The translations under genes were made by a program, and so were the position numbers. From Mariniphaga sp041684965 (GTDB lineage: Bacteria > Bacteroidota > Bacteroidia > Bacteroidales > Prolixibacteraceae): a stretch of 64,000 nt of DNA. How positions within the stretch are numbered: position 1 is the stretch's first letter; each line of letters opens with the position of its first letter. The notes below the pieces were generated by a model. It did no database searches, was not told where the DNA came from, and was given only the letters and a program-made list of their open reading frames with translations. Shown in pieces: positions 36,901-45,843 of this stretch. The stretch spans positions 35,725 to 99,724 of the forward strand of contig JAWLGR010000017.1 in the NCBI GenBank assembly GCA_041684965.1, given 5' to 3'.

Positions 36901-37141
36901 CACTCACTTTAACAGTATTGGCTGGGTTCGTCATCTGGAGCACAAAGTCACCGTTCACATTGGTGGTTGTACCATTTATAACCCTTTCCTCGCTGTCGTA
37001 TTCTACAATGTTGGCCCCAATAATTGTTGTCTTATCCATTCTATCAATGACCCTCCCCCTGATAATGGTTCTTTCCTGGCCAATTGCATAAAAATTACAG
37101 AATAATACAATAAGAAGTATGGTAATCTTTATTCTTTTCAT
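33902..37141 (-). CDS. SusC/RagA TonB-dependent outer-membrane transporter (proximal pair)
   Basis: The start is taken at 37141 (MKRIKITILLIVL; an ATG at 37150 is three codons earlier). The 1079-residue protein has a signal peptide ending AIGQ and a carboxypeptidase-D-like N-terminal domain ('RGRVIDRMDKTTIIGANIVEY'). The plug follows, with 'LVIRGLSSMGNSRPLIVIDGIP' and 'VLKDAASTAVYGSSGADGV', then a long beta-barrel ending 'PKIYTFSLGIGF'. It pairs with the SusD 10 bp downstream and follows a FAS1 gene 48 bp upstream. It imports oligosaccharides; substrate unknown. Confidence 0.93.
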   Translation of the reverse strand: MKRIKITILLIVLFCNFYAIGQERTIIRGRVIDRMDKTTIIGANIVEYDSEERVINGTTTNVNGDFVLQMTNPANTVKVSVIGYNALEIAVDPTKTIMVELQPSDVALGEVTVTAEARTTGSLTNIEDRDRASSSVKVDLMDMQDVGVISAADALQGKVSGLDIISASGDPGSGSQLVIRGLSSMGNSRPLIVIDGIPQFRISDSFDLSSADTEDISNLINIALQDIKSIEVLKDAASTAVYGSSGADGVLLIETQKGRMGQVRFDYQYKFNLNVQPPPIPMLNGDEYIMLQLEEWHNSRGIFVVPPEIAYDRDFIDFYNYSANTDWISEITRDAKTHDHYFSISGGGQKTRYFTSFGYIDEGGTTINTNSRRLSTRINLDYFLSQKLLFQIKFNFTNNSTLGNVTIGGRNIREMAYIKAPNMSIWEYDSRGNPTGEYFTPINSYQGYGGTFYNPVAVGTLGKDNRLVNQLENTFVLQYRINDWLTFRETVSFQYQGTKRNIFLPYNAIGVDWLDYNVNQARETNGLNQGFHTESQLTFGSPIRNQKHVLSGAVTWITDDAWSETMNLYGTKTPTVDIQDPAVNAQIDYLSSSSTQRRELSGLGNINYKFLDRYMLQTILRADAHSSFGSNNRWGLFKGVSVGWRFSDETFLEGLEFLGESKLRYSWGVSGRKPGDVYARFAIYETTGTGSYINNPAIAPTKPQLDNLRWETIVSDNFGLDMSLFKDRIYFQGDIYKKVTKDILFGHDWNVNLFYPIPYSSGFQGLQYLNGGEMTNTGWELMFDYKIVRTKDWFVSFNFNTSQNINVFNKLPDNFNTERSTSIGNGQYPQLVQEGEPIGSFFGFRYLGVWVQDEDAVARDRNGNVMRDSEGRPIPLRYSDTYTFKGGDPIYEDVNYDGVIDLNDVVYLGDSNPNFIGGFGTNMKYKRFDFSAAFHYRLGFDIVNNIAIQTEGMNNRNNQSKAVLNRWRVQGQDEKGMLPRAYMNHPANNLGSDRYVEKGDYIRLNSMKIGYELSKETCAKLGIRRATFALSGRKLYTFTRYTGQDPEVGQNASDPFWMGVDRARTPPPKIYTFSLGIGF

Positions 37142-37189
37142 CTCATTCACAATCCTTGGTTTTTATTTAAATCGAATAGTTTTAAAAGT

Positions 37190-39496
37190 TTATCGTGTAT
37201 TTAATTCCTGGAAATTTAATACATTATCGACTTCATGAATTACAGCGTTGTTGAAGGTATTCGGAAAAACCTCCGTTCCGGTCCCCTGCATGATTCCACA
37301 CAGTAAATTAGACCGGGCAGATTCAACAGCTCTGGACTTAAGTGAATAATTCACATCTTTAAAGTAAATAACGTCAATTCCCGGTTCTATGAACACACTT
37401 GAATATACAGTTGAAAATGGGGTTGACTTTTCATCAATCCTGGCTGTCTGATAATAATCTGCTCTTGCATTTCCATCTGTAAAAATCAGCTCTCCCTGCA
37501 CAAAATGAAACAGCAGTACTTTTCTCAATTCATCTATGGGCAGTGCGTTTAATCCGGCACTGACAATGGCTTCCTGAGTAGGAACAAACACAGTATAAAA
37601 TTCACTGTTTGAAATGAAACTGTATCGTGACTCCTTATCCAGGTCGTATCCGGCTTTTCTTAATAAAGCATGAAAAGCAGGGAACTGGGATGAGATTCTT
37701 GCATACAGGCTCGGACTGCCAAAGCTAAACCAGTCATTAATGTCGTAAGTTGTTCCATTGTCTGTTTCAGCCAAAATTCTTGGAGCATCCGTTGAAGGAA
37801 CAGTACCATTATACCCAACTGTAGTATTGGATGTACCTGACATTTCGCCTGTTTCATTATTTACAATTATGTAATTACCGGCAAGGTTGGCAATAAATTC
37901 TTTTCTTGCAAAACCTTTTGGGTTATCAACAGCGATGTGGTTTAGCAAAAGGGTACGAAGATCGTTTTTTGTTAAAAGCCGCTGTGTAAACTGTGCACTG
38001 TTTTCCTGTATTTCAAAAACTGAAAACCGGTTGCGTTCCTGGTCGTAAATCAATGATGAGTCGATCGAGGTATTCATATCCGATTCTACAAAGAACATAT
38101 AATTTCTGTTCTGTCGTTTTAATAAAGGCAATAAATCAGAATTCTCAATCGCGTACATGACCTTTGCATATCCCTGTCTCAGGTAAACAGGCCCGGTTAC
38201 ACTGCTGAAAGCCCTTGGTACAATAGCACTGTTCAGTCCCACAAAAGTACTGTTGCTTCCAAATTCCTTATATATTACATTAGAAGGATCAACCCGTACC
38301 AAATCATTTTCCCCGTTGTAAAATCCTTTTATCATATCGGTTACATACACCGGATTTATAGACATATGGGTATTGGCAATAATCCTTCTGATGTGCTGGG
38401 GTGCTCCCTGTAATGTTCCCCAGCCATTTGGTATTTTAATATAATCATCTATAAGCTTATTAAAGGCATCGTTTGTAGGTGCCAGTAATCCATGATGATA
38501 CCGGATGGTAACATTTTGAGGAAGCCCGTAAGTTCCTGAAGGGGGTTGGGTTCTTTCTCCCTTAACATTAAATGTAAGCTGAGGAAAAGTCAAATCAAAC
38601 AGTGAATCAACCTGTATTCCCTGTTGTGCTCCTTCCTGTGCAAATGTCCTGGATTGGTTGTAGGTAAATCTTGGAAAGTTGTTTATAAGGTCCAGAAACT
38701 GGGAATAAGAATGTTCACCTGCAGGTTGTTCCAAAATTTCATAGGCATTCCTGAATGGTTCCACTACCTGATCGATCCTGTAGATAAAACCGTTTTCAGC
38801 AAAAATCTCCTCCCCTACAATAACGGCATTCCCAAAATGGATATCCCGTCCTCCACTGAATGGCCGGTCAAAATAAAACTCATAGTCAGAACCGTGCAAT
38901 TCATATATATCAAAATATTCCTTGAAAAAAACAGGCACGTATTTTCTTGAGTCGGTAATAACCCTCCTGTGAAGATTGGTATTTAAAGTATCCGTTATAC
39001 GGGTACCTATTCCATAAGCATAATTCCAGCCGAATTTTCTATCCGGTTCCCTAAGCAAAGTTTCCCGTTTAAAACCTCTGGGTTTGTCATTGGTAACATC
39101 CAGAGTATCAATCCAGCCAAATACATCGAGCGATCTAAGCTGAGCTTTGGTCCATGGATTTTGTACAATATGATATTTAACCAAATCTGTTAAAACAGAG
39201 ATTGGTACACTTTCTATAGATGTGTAATTTGGATTTTTTGCAAGCCATTCGTTCATTGCCTGATTGGTAGGGGCAAATATGGTATAACTCCCTGAAACAT
39301 CTATAATTTTATCATATTCCGTTATTTCAATGCACTTGGCAAAAATAGAAAGTTCCTCTACATCCTGGATTTGGGTGTATAATTTACCTGCCAACCAATC
39401 AGGTCTCTCATACTTATCATCGTCATCACGACAACCTGAAATCACCAGGACTGTTCCGAGGAAGATTGCTATTATTAGTTTTAACCGATACATCAT
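37190..39496 (-). CDS. Multi-FAS1-domain surface lipoprotein, first gene of the utilisation operon
   Basis: The start is taken at 39496 or the adjacent 39493 (MMYRLKLIIAIFL); the longer frame from 39520 has polar residues ahead of the signal. The 768-residue lipoprotein has lipobox VISGC followed by RDDDD. At least three FAS1 units are visible through the repeated 'YTIFAPTNQAMNEWL'-type block: near residue 75, near 350 ('GLLAPTNDAFNKLI') and near 640 ('YTVFVPTQEAIVSAG'). Each is followed by a 'VKYHIVQN'- or 'LLFHFVQGE'-like strand. It is the most upstream gene and sits behind the promoter at 39584-39613. The role is probably surface glycan capture. Confidence 0.85.
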   Translation of the reverse strand: MMYRLKLIIAIFLGTVLVISGCRDDDDKYERPDWLAGKLYTQIQDVEELSIFAKCIEITEYDKIIDVSGSYTIFAPTNQAMNEWLAKNPNYTSIESVPISVLTDLVKYHIVQNPWTKAQLRSLDVFGWIDTLDVTNDKPRGFKRETLLREPDRKFGWNYAYGIGTRITDTLNTNLHRRVITDSRKYVPVFFKEYFDIYELHGSDYEFYFDRPFSGGRDIHFGNAVIVGEEIFAENGFIYRIDQVVEPFRNAYEILEQPAGEHSYSQFLDLINNFPRFTYNQSRTFAQEGAQQGIQVDSLFDLTFPQLTFNVKGERTQPPSGTYGLPQNVTIRYHHGLLAPTNDAFNKLIDDYIKIPNGWGTLQGAPQHIRRIIANTHMSINPVYVTDMIKGFYNGENDLVRVDPSNVIYKEFGSNSTFVGLNSAIVPRAFSSVTGPVYLRQGYAKVMYAIENSDLLPLLKRQNRNYMFFVESDMNTSIDSSLIYDQERNRFSVFEIQENSAQFTQRLLTKNDLRTLLLNHIAVDNPKGFARKEFIANLAGNYIIVNNETGEMSGTSNTTVGYNGTVPSTDAPRILAETDNGTTYDINDWFSFGSPSLYARISSQFPAFHALLRKAGYDLDKESRYSFISNSEFYTVFVPTQEAIVSAGLNALPIDELRKVLLFHFVQGELIFTDGNARADYYQTARIDEKSTPFSTVYSSVFIEPGIDVIYFKDVNYSLKSRAVESARSNLLCGIMQGTGTEVFPNTFNNAVIHEVDNVLNFQELNTR

Positions 39497-39583
39497 AATG
39501 GTAAAATTTTTGATTTCCAAATAATAGGTTTTTCAAATCTTTTAAATATTTTATATAAGTATATTTAATTAATTTTCCTTGCG

Positions 39584-39613
39584 CAAAAGTAGAAGATTTT
39601 ATGGTTTTGCAAA
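39584..39613 (-). promoter_or_regulatory. Promoter of the FAS1/SusCD operon
   Basis: On the minus strand TTTG (39613-39610) is followed after 18 bp by TACTTTTG (39591-39584), matching the Bacteroidota -33/-7 pattern TTTG / TAnnTTTG. It lies about 88 bp upstream of the FAS1 start codon. Confidence 0.6.
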
Positions 39614-39672
39614 GAAAAATTAAAAAAATAAAACGAAAAATAAATTTTTTAAAAAAAACTTATTGAAAACCA

Positions 39673-39703
39673 TTTGAATATAAAAAAAAAAAATATAGTT
39701 TTG
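39673..39703 (+). promoter_or_regulatory. Promoter of the large T9SS protein gene
   Basis: TTTG (39673-39676), a 19-bp A-rich spacer and TAGTTTTG (39696-39703) match the Bacteroidota -33/-7 pattern. The -7 element ends 26 bp before the ATG at 39730. Confidence 0.65.
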
Positions 39704-39729
39704 GGTTTTTTAACTTTAATTTAATTACT

Positions 39730-42700
39730 ATGAGATTGAAAGTTTTACTTTTCTTAGTATTATCTGTTGGTATTCTGCATGCCCAGGAACCATACAGACA
39801 GTTGATGATCACCGAGGTCTATACTCAAAGGCCCAATCGAAATTATTGTGAAATCACAAACATGGGAAATGAAACCATTAATTTGGGAGAATTTAAATTT
39901 GGAACATTAAATCTTTCCCATGGACGAATCTATGATGTTCACAACGACCCATGGGTTCCTCAAAATTTCAACAATGATGTTTTCATGTTGCCCGATGTTG
40001 AACTGGCACCTGGTGAATCCTATCTAATCACAGGTGCATATGATTTTGGCCCAAGACAATATAAATTACGCCCTCCCGGTCTTGGCGCCAGCGAACGCCC
40101 AAAAAACCCTGAGTGGTACGATTTGGCTGATTTACTGCTTCATTTTCCTGAAACCAACGGTGATGAAACAGACAGCATTACTACAGGCAGATTCCATTAC
40201 AATCCAATGAACATTTGGGACGGACGTAACAACTATTACCTGGAACATCATTATGCAGAAGGTGACTCTGCAGTTATCGACCAGGTTGGTGGTGTTTTTG
40301 ATAACGACGGCCGTAATTTTAGTCAGGGGTACGACGTTGCTGGTGTGGAAAACGCAACAGCCAACAGTGTACTTGTCCGCAAGGCTAAATTTACCAGCGG
40401 AAACCTTGATTTTGCCAATGCCCGTGGCTTGGGATACGATGATTCGGAATGGATAGTTATTACCTATCCCAGTGGCCATGACAGCTGGCGTGATGTATGG
40501 TGGACAGTAGGAAGCCATGGCGAATATGTTCTTGATGAAAACACACTGGAATCAGATGTTATTGATGTCGATTTCGCAAATAAAAAACTTACTGTGCCAT
40601 GGGGAGTTCGCCGTCTGGACGGTATCATGAACTTCATGGAGAAAAAACCAGGTATTGCATGGCATTATTACCTGAATAACGTACGTGCTGATTCAGTATA
40701 CCGGTCAGTAAAAACAGGCGATACCCTGGAAGTAATTGTTACGGGTAAGGAAAGGTATGCATCTAAATTTCTGATTGAAGTAAGTGAACCTACCAACGAT
40801 GCAAATATTGTTGTCCCGATAGCACATCAAAATGTTTCTTTGGATGGCACGGGCCCAATTGTAGGCGGAACTCAAAGCGGCAATCTCAGCTGGCCAAGGG
40901 TAACCACCCATGCACATGGAACAGATACCATTTCAGGTTCGGGCCATGGACTAGCCTATGCCATGAGGTCGGACTCCCTATTAAAATATCTGGAAAAACC
41001 AGCTAATGCAACCTGGGAGTTTGTTTGGGTCGACGGAGTTGAACGGCCTGATTTGAAAGACGGCGATAAATTGAAAGTAACTGCTGCAAACGGCGATGTG
41101 AAGGAATATCACATTGAAGTCAAGCCTCCATCCAAAAGCCACAGTGCATTGTTAAGTGCCATCACCTGGCCCGATGTACCTGAATATTTAAAAGGAATAT
41201 TTGGATGGAAGGGTGACACTATTCCCGGATTCAGTATGTCGGTTACTGACTACAAGCTTAATATTCCGCTGGAAGTAGATGGAATTCCGGCACTGGTTGC
41301 AAAAACCTTCGACATGAATGCCACGGTAGAAGTGAAGCGTGCAAAATCGCTTACCGGAACCCTGGAAGACCGTACCATCTCCTTTATTGTCACTGCTGAA
41401 GACGATAGCGTAACCACTACGTACAATATTGAGTTGATTAAGGAAAAAGATCCAAACAAGATTCAACCTTTCTATGGAGATCCCTTCCTGTCAGAATTTA
41501 TTTATCAAGATCTCTGGTTCAACAATATGGCTGAAGTAGCTAACCCCGGTAACCAGCCACTTGACATGAGTAATTATATGTTTGTAATGGGCTGGGGTAG
41601 TGATCCTGCTTCTCATATTACAATGAATTCAGCGCCGGAAAGCTGGTCAAACCGGTATCAAAAGTATATACCGGGTTACAAATGGGTAAATGAAACCCAG
41701 TGGCAGGTAACACCTGCAATCGCTGAACCCGATTTGAGCATTAATCCAATTGTTCAGCCGGGTGATGTATTTGCCATGGGTCACATTATTAATTCAGCAG
41801 AAAATCGTTTTGGATATATTGTGAACTATCCACAGTGGACATGGGGCGGTTTTAGGGTAGATATTAACTTCGCTACCCGTCCAAACGATCCGGGTTTAAA
41901 CAGGCACAATCTTCAAAACCCCTGGGGTGAAGATCCTGCACGTGGGGGAACACCTCTTGTGAATCCTTCCAACTACAGTTTCATGATATTCAAAATTTTG
42001 AATGATTCTGTTAAAAATGGATTAAAACCGGCTACCGATCCAAACGATTTCCAACTGGTGGATTTGGTTGGAAACGCCCCTGACCAATCTGGAGTCTGGA
42101 GAATCGAAGGCAAAGGTTTTAGCAACAGGGAAAGCTGGATGCGTAAACCTGAAGTATGGAAAGGAACTACAGAACCCGGGGAATCTTTTGCCTATGGCAG
42201 CAGCTGGGAAGAATCGCAATGGAAATACTGGAATGTAGCCTACTGGAACAGTGTTGGACACCCTATCAATATTTCATGGTTCCACACTGAAACTGCCGTT
42301 GCCGAAGATATGGGAAGACATACCATGATTGAACCTACACATTATAAATCAACAGTGTCGTCCCTTGTATATAAAGTAAGTGATGGTTATTCTCTGAATG
42401 AGCAGATTAGGGGTGTAAAAACCAATACAACAGCGAGTAATTTTCTGAACAATATTATTAAACAAGATGAAAATCAAACGCTTACACTTAAAGCAACTGC
42501 CGATGGTTCAACACTTGCTTCCGATGCAGTATTAACTCATAACGATACATTGGTTGTTCTTTCAGCCGACAGCACCAATACCTCTAAATACATTCTGGAA
42601 GTTACTGAAGAGGGATTAAATTCAGATGCAGTCCTGACTTCAAACCTCTATAATGTTACTATTGAAACCGATCCGAATGGTGAAGGGGAAGCAGGAGTTG

Positions 42701-43716
42701 GCTCTGTTTCAGGATTTGAATACGGAACCCGATTGAGAACTGTACTGAACAACATCTCCGTTCCAATGGGAGCAACTATGGATGTCGTAAACAGTGATGG
42801 TGCTTATGTTTCTACTAAAATCCTGAATTTTGATACGGCTTATGTAGATGTAACAGTTAACTCAGGTATTTATCTTGATGTACTGGCAGAAGATGGACTT
42901 ACTCGTATTAATTACCGGTTGCTTCCATCTTCATCAGAAAACGATGCATTTATTCTTTCTGATTATTATACAATATCCCAGAGCAACAATCTGATCCAAC
43001 TCGTTCCCCGCGGTTCCAACGTACAAACTTTTCTTTCTTATCTTGTTCCATCTACAGGTGCAACCCTTAAACTGGTTGACAAAATGGGACACGAAAGAGT
43101 TGACGGCGGAATTGCCCAGGATGACAAAGTTATTGTTACTTCTGCCAATGGACTGGTAACTAATGTTTATCATCTGTCAATGCTGAGGACTCAGTACATC
43201 CTTGATTCCAATTACCTGGCTTACATCCTTTCTAATGAATATGCAGTAGACCAGGTTAGTTACAAAGTTACAGGACCTACCGGAAGTACCGCTGTTGCTG
43301 ACTTTAATTCAAAAATCACAGCTGCAATGGGCGCTACTGCTGTTGTTGTAGATGCCGACGGCAATGAAAAAGCTTCTGGTGAATTAAGTCAGGGTGACAA
43401 AGTGAAAGTAACCTCTGCCGACGGGAAAATGGTGGTTATGTACAGTATCGAGCTTGATGTTACCTCTTCAAGGAAGCTTGCAGAAAGCAGCATCAAAGTT
43501 TACCCGAATCCAACCTCAGGAAAGGTTAACATTCAGGGACTGGAACAGGGAACACGCATCCAGGTTTACAACTATAACGGTGCGTTGCTCAGAGATGTAA
43601 GAACCAGCTCTACACTTGAAGTGATTTCACTCGACAACCAGCCTTCCGGAATGTACCTTGTAGTACTAACAAAAGATTCCAGACTGGTAGGTCAATACAA
43701 AGTGATTCTCAGATAA
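39730..43716 (+). CDS. Large T9SS-secreted protein with lamin-tail and repeated domains
   Basis: The 1328-residue protein has a signal peptide (1-18, ending HAQ). A lamin-tail-like domain comes first ('LMITEVYTQRPNRNYCEI', about 24-230), and a second similar one follows from about 580 ('LSEFIYQDLWFNNMAEVANPG'). Between and after these are at least five repeats of about 90 residues containing 'GAT..LVD..G' and 'DKVKVTSADG..YSIEL', at about 280-540 and 880-1250. The C-terminal 75 residues form a type A T9SS sorting domain ('VYPNPTSGKVNIQG' to 'YKVILR'), so it is exported and probably anchored. It has its own promoter and strong terminator. No catalytic site was recognised; a surface adhesin or binding role is likely. 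Confidence 0.85.
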   Translation: MRLKVLLFLVLSVGILHAQEPYRQLMITEVYTQRPNRNYCEITNMGNETINLGEFKFGTLNLSHGRIYDVHNDPWVPQNFNNDVFMLPDVELAPGESYLITGAYDFGPRQYKLRPPGLGASERPKNPEWYDLADLLLHFPETNGDETDSITTGRFHYNPMNIWDGRNNYYLEHHYAEGDSAVIDQVGGVFDNDGRNFSQGYDVAGVENATANSVLVRKAKFTSGNLDFANARGLGYDDSEWIVITYPSGHDSWRDVWWTVGSHGEYVLDENTLESDVIDVDFANKKLTVPWGVRRLDGIMNFMEKKPGIAWHYYLNNVRADSVYRSVKTGDTLEVIVTGKERYASKFLIEVSEPTNDANIVVPIAHQNVSLDGTGPIVGGTQSGNLSWPRVTTHAHGTDTISGSGHGLAYAMRSDSLLKYLEKPANATWEFVWVDGVERPDLKDGDKLKVTAANGDVKEYHIEVKPPSKSHSALLSAITWPDVPEYLKGIFGWKGDTIPGFSMSVTDYKLNIPLEVDGIPALVAKTFDMNATVEVKRAKSLTGTLEDRTISFIVTAEDDSVTTTYNIELIKEKDPNKIQPFYGDPFLSEFIYQDLWFNNMAEVANPGNQPLDMSNYMFVMGWGSDPASHITMNSAPESWSNRYQKYIPGYKWVNETQWQVTPAIAEPDLSINPIVQPGDVFAMGHIINSAENRFGYIVNYPQWTWGGFRVDINFATRPNDPGLNRHNLQNPWGEDPARGGTPLVNPSNYSFMIFKILNDSVKNGLKPATDPNDFQLVDLVGNAPDQSGVWRIEGKGFSNRESWMRKPEVWKGTTEPGESFAYGSSWEESQWKYWNVAYWNSVGHPINISWFHTETAVAEDMGRHTMIEPTHYKSTVSSLVYKVSDGYSLNEQIRGVKTNTTASNFLNNIIKQDENQTLTLKATADGSTLASDAVLTHNDTLVVLSADSTNTSKYILEVTEEGLNSDAVLTSNLYNVTIETDPNGEGEAGVGSVSGFEYGTRLRTVLNNISVPMGATMDVVNSDGAYVSTKILNFDTAYVDVTVNSGIYLDVLAEDGLTRINYRLLPSSSENDAFILSDYYTISQSNNLIQLVPRGSNVQTFLSYLVPSTGATLKLVDKMGHERVDGGIAQDDKVIVTSANGLVTNVYHLSMLRTQYILDSNYLAYILSNEYAVDQVSYKVTGPTGSTAVADFNSKITAAMGATAVVVDADGNEKASGELSQGDKVKVTSADGKMVVMYSIELDVTSSRKLAESSIKVYPNPTSGKVNIQGLEQGTRIQVYNYNGALLRDVRTSSTLEVISLDNQPSGMYLVVLTKDSRLVGQYKVILR

Positions 43717-43741
43717 AAAATAATTATTATAATTTATTATT

Positions 43742-43775
43742 AAAAAGAACCTGTATTTGCAGGTTCTTTTTTTTT
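43742..43775 (+). terminator. Strong intrinsic terminator after the large T9SS gene
   Basis: AAAGAACCTG pairs with CAGGTTCTTT (10 bp, 6-base loop TATTTG) and is followed by a run of nine T residues, 26 bp after the stop codon. Confidence 0.9.
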
Positions 43776-44028
43776 GCAAAATTTTGCTTTATTTTACTAT
43801 TCTTTAAGCACATGGAGGAGTAACTTCGGTTTTGACCTGAATTCTACCCTGAATAATACCCCACTGAATCCAGGAGAAACCTATCAGGTATACTATAATA
43901 AATCAAAAGAAACCAAAACATATATTGTTTCCGGGAATAATATAAAAGATGCAGACCAGAATCCTGTCTCAGAGTTTACCCTGGAGCCATACCGTTCTAT
44001 CGTATTACGGGGCACAAATATTACTTAA
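43774..44028 (+). pseudogene. C-terminal fragment of a secreted carbohydrate-active protein
   Basis: An 84-codon open frame without a proper start reads 'YYNKSKETKTYIVSGNNIKD' and ends 'EFTLEPYRSIVLRG'. This is the beta-sandwich ending commonly seen at the C-terminus of secreted beta-helix or hydrolase proteins of this phylum. The upstream part of any such gene is absent: the terminator of the previous gene overlaps its beginning. It is most likely a remnant of a deleted gene. Confidence 0.55.
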
Positions 44029-44204
44029 ACAGAAATTTAATGCCAGGGGTTTCCCCGATATTTTTTGCTAGTAAATTTCTTTCCTGAGTTCAGATTTCTG
44101 ATTAATCTTGTTCCTATTTTTTAAATAAAATTGTAATAAATTCTAAATTTTTATAGATTTACTGTTTTATTACCGGTTTGAATTTGAATTATAAACCTTA
44201 TCCG

Positions 44205-45827
44205 ATGAAACATCTGTTGATTTTAATTATTGTCCTCTCTTTCCCGGCTTTAATAACTGCGCAGCCACCTGCAAAATTCAGTTATCAGAAAGTAATCCGG
44301 AACAGCAATAATGAGCTTGTTTTGAATACCAGAATCGGACTAAAAATAGATATACTTCAGGGTTCGGAAAGCGGAAATTCAGTCTATTCGGAAGTTCATA
44401 CCACTACGACCAATAAGAACGGATTGGCAACCATTACTATTGGTTCAGAGCCAGGTGAAAGCTTAATGATTGAGAACATTGATTGGACTATCGGCCCATA
44501 CTATATTAAAACAGAAATAGACCCTGCAGGAGGTACGGAATACACCATTTCAGAAACAACTCAAATTCTTAGCCTGCCTTTTGCATTGCATGCAAAGTCT
44601 GCAGAAAGATTAACCGGTCCGCTTCCTGAAACAGATCCTGTATATAAAACATCGGCAGCAGCTGAAATAAAAAAAGCAGATACCACCTTCTGGAATCAGA
44701 AACAAAGTGTTGTAACAGTCGGCAAAGGATTAAAATTATCAGGAAATGTAATTAGCATCGATGATAAATATTTTAAAGGTGACACTACCAAAGCTGTTGA
44801 CCAGTTGGGAGAAGGAATTGCTGCCCGGTTTCCCGGGGATGAAGGAATAGAAAACCATGCAGCGGTTGTTTTTACAGAGAACTTTGAAGCCGGAACACTT
44901 GCAGCTGTTCTTAATAACTGGACATGGAGCCGGGGTGCAGATGACCATCGGCTCTCACTTGACACAATTCCCGGACCGGAAGGTTCAACGGGGAATAAAA
45001 GCCTTAAAATGACGATAAAAAACGGAGTTGGAGGCGATGGTAGCGATTTGCGAAAAATACTGGATGAAGGTCATGAACAACTTTTCTTTCGATTTTATGT
45101 AAAGTTTGCTGAAGATTACGGATACAATCACCATTTTAACAGCCTTTCGGGTCAGATTGACCCAACCCCCTGGCCGGTAGGAAGCGCAGGTCAAAAACCA
45201 ACCGACCGATTCAGCAGTACCATTGATCAGCTAACCAGGAATATCAATTTAACAGGACCTGATCATACACCTCCGGGTTATTGGATGATGTATTCCTACT
45301 GGCCGGAAATGCGGTCCTGGCAAACTGTTGAAGGAGAACCCGATGGCCGTCCGAATCCTTATTACGGAAACAATTTTATGCCTTACAATCCGGTTCCGGC
45401 AAAACGGGGTGAATGGCAATGCATTGAGATAATGATACGTCTGAATTCCGCACCCGATAAAGCCGATGGTGCCCATGCCTTTTGGATCGACGGAGTACTT
45501 GCCGGTCATTGGGACCCAAAGGAAGCAAACCCCGTTGAAGGTTACTGGATAAGGGAAAACTTCCGGCACAATCCAACTCATGCAAGCGCTCAACCATTCG
45601 AAGGCATGAAATGGCGTACACTGGAAGATCCTGAACAATTTGAGAAATTAAAAATAAACATTATCCGGCTCCAGAATTATGTATCCTCAACCTCATGGGA
45701 AAGTGCCCAAAATTATTTAAACAATAATCCGGGATTTAATATCAATATGGAGGAAGCTACAGTCTGGAAAGACCATGTTGTTGTTGCTACTGAATACATC
45801 GGACCTATGGTACCTAAAGAAGAATAA
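44205..45827 (+). CDS. Two-domain secreted protein: N-terminal beta-sandwich plus jelly-roll domain
   Basis: The start is taken at 44205 (MKHLLILIIVL); the frame is open nine codons earlier. The 540-residue protein has a signal peptide ending TAQ and the N-terminal domain shared with the genes at 1 and 46330 (about 22-150, 'SYQKVIRNSNNE', 'LSLPFALHAK'). A linker follows, then a concanavalin-A-like jelly-roll (about 220-540). Family signature residues are the Tyr-Trp-x-x-Met-x-Ser-Trp-Gln block ('YWPEMRSWQ'), then 'PDGRPNPYYGN', 'GEWQCIEIMIR', 'HAFWIDG' and the C-terminal 'VVVATEYIGPM'. The fold is shared with several polysaccharide lyases, so glycan cleavage is possible but unproven. Confidence 0.75.
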   Translation: MKHLLILIIVLSFPALITAQPPAKFSYQKVIRNSNNELVLNTRIGLKIDILQGSESGNSVYSEVHTTTTNKNGLATITIGSEPGESLMIENIDWTIGPYYIKTEIDPAGGTEYTISETTQILSLPFALHAKSAERLTGPLPETDPVYKTSAAAEIKKADTTFWNQKQSVVTVGKGLKLSGNVISIDDKYFKGDTTKAVDQLGEGIAARFPGDEGIENHAAVVFTENFEAGTLAAVLNNWTWSRGADDHRLSLDTIPGPEGSTGNKSLKMTIKNGVGGDGSDLRKILDEGHEQLFFRFYVKFAEDYGYNHHFNSLSGQIDPTPWPVGSAGQKPTDRFSSTIDQLTRNINLTGPDHTPPGYWMMYSYWPEMRSWQTVEGEPDGRPNPYYGNNFMPYNPVPAKRGEWQCIEIMIRLNSAPDKADGAHAFWIDGVLAGHWDPKEANPVEGYWIRENFRHNPTHASAQPFEGMKWRTLEDPEQFEKLKINIIRLQNYVSSTSWESAQNYLNNNPGFNINMEEATVWKDHVVVATEYIGPMVPKEE

Positions 45828-45843
45828 TTAAAATAATAATATT

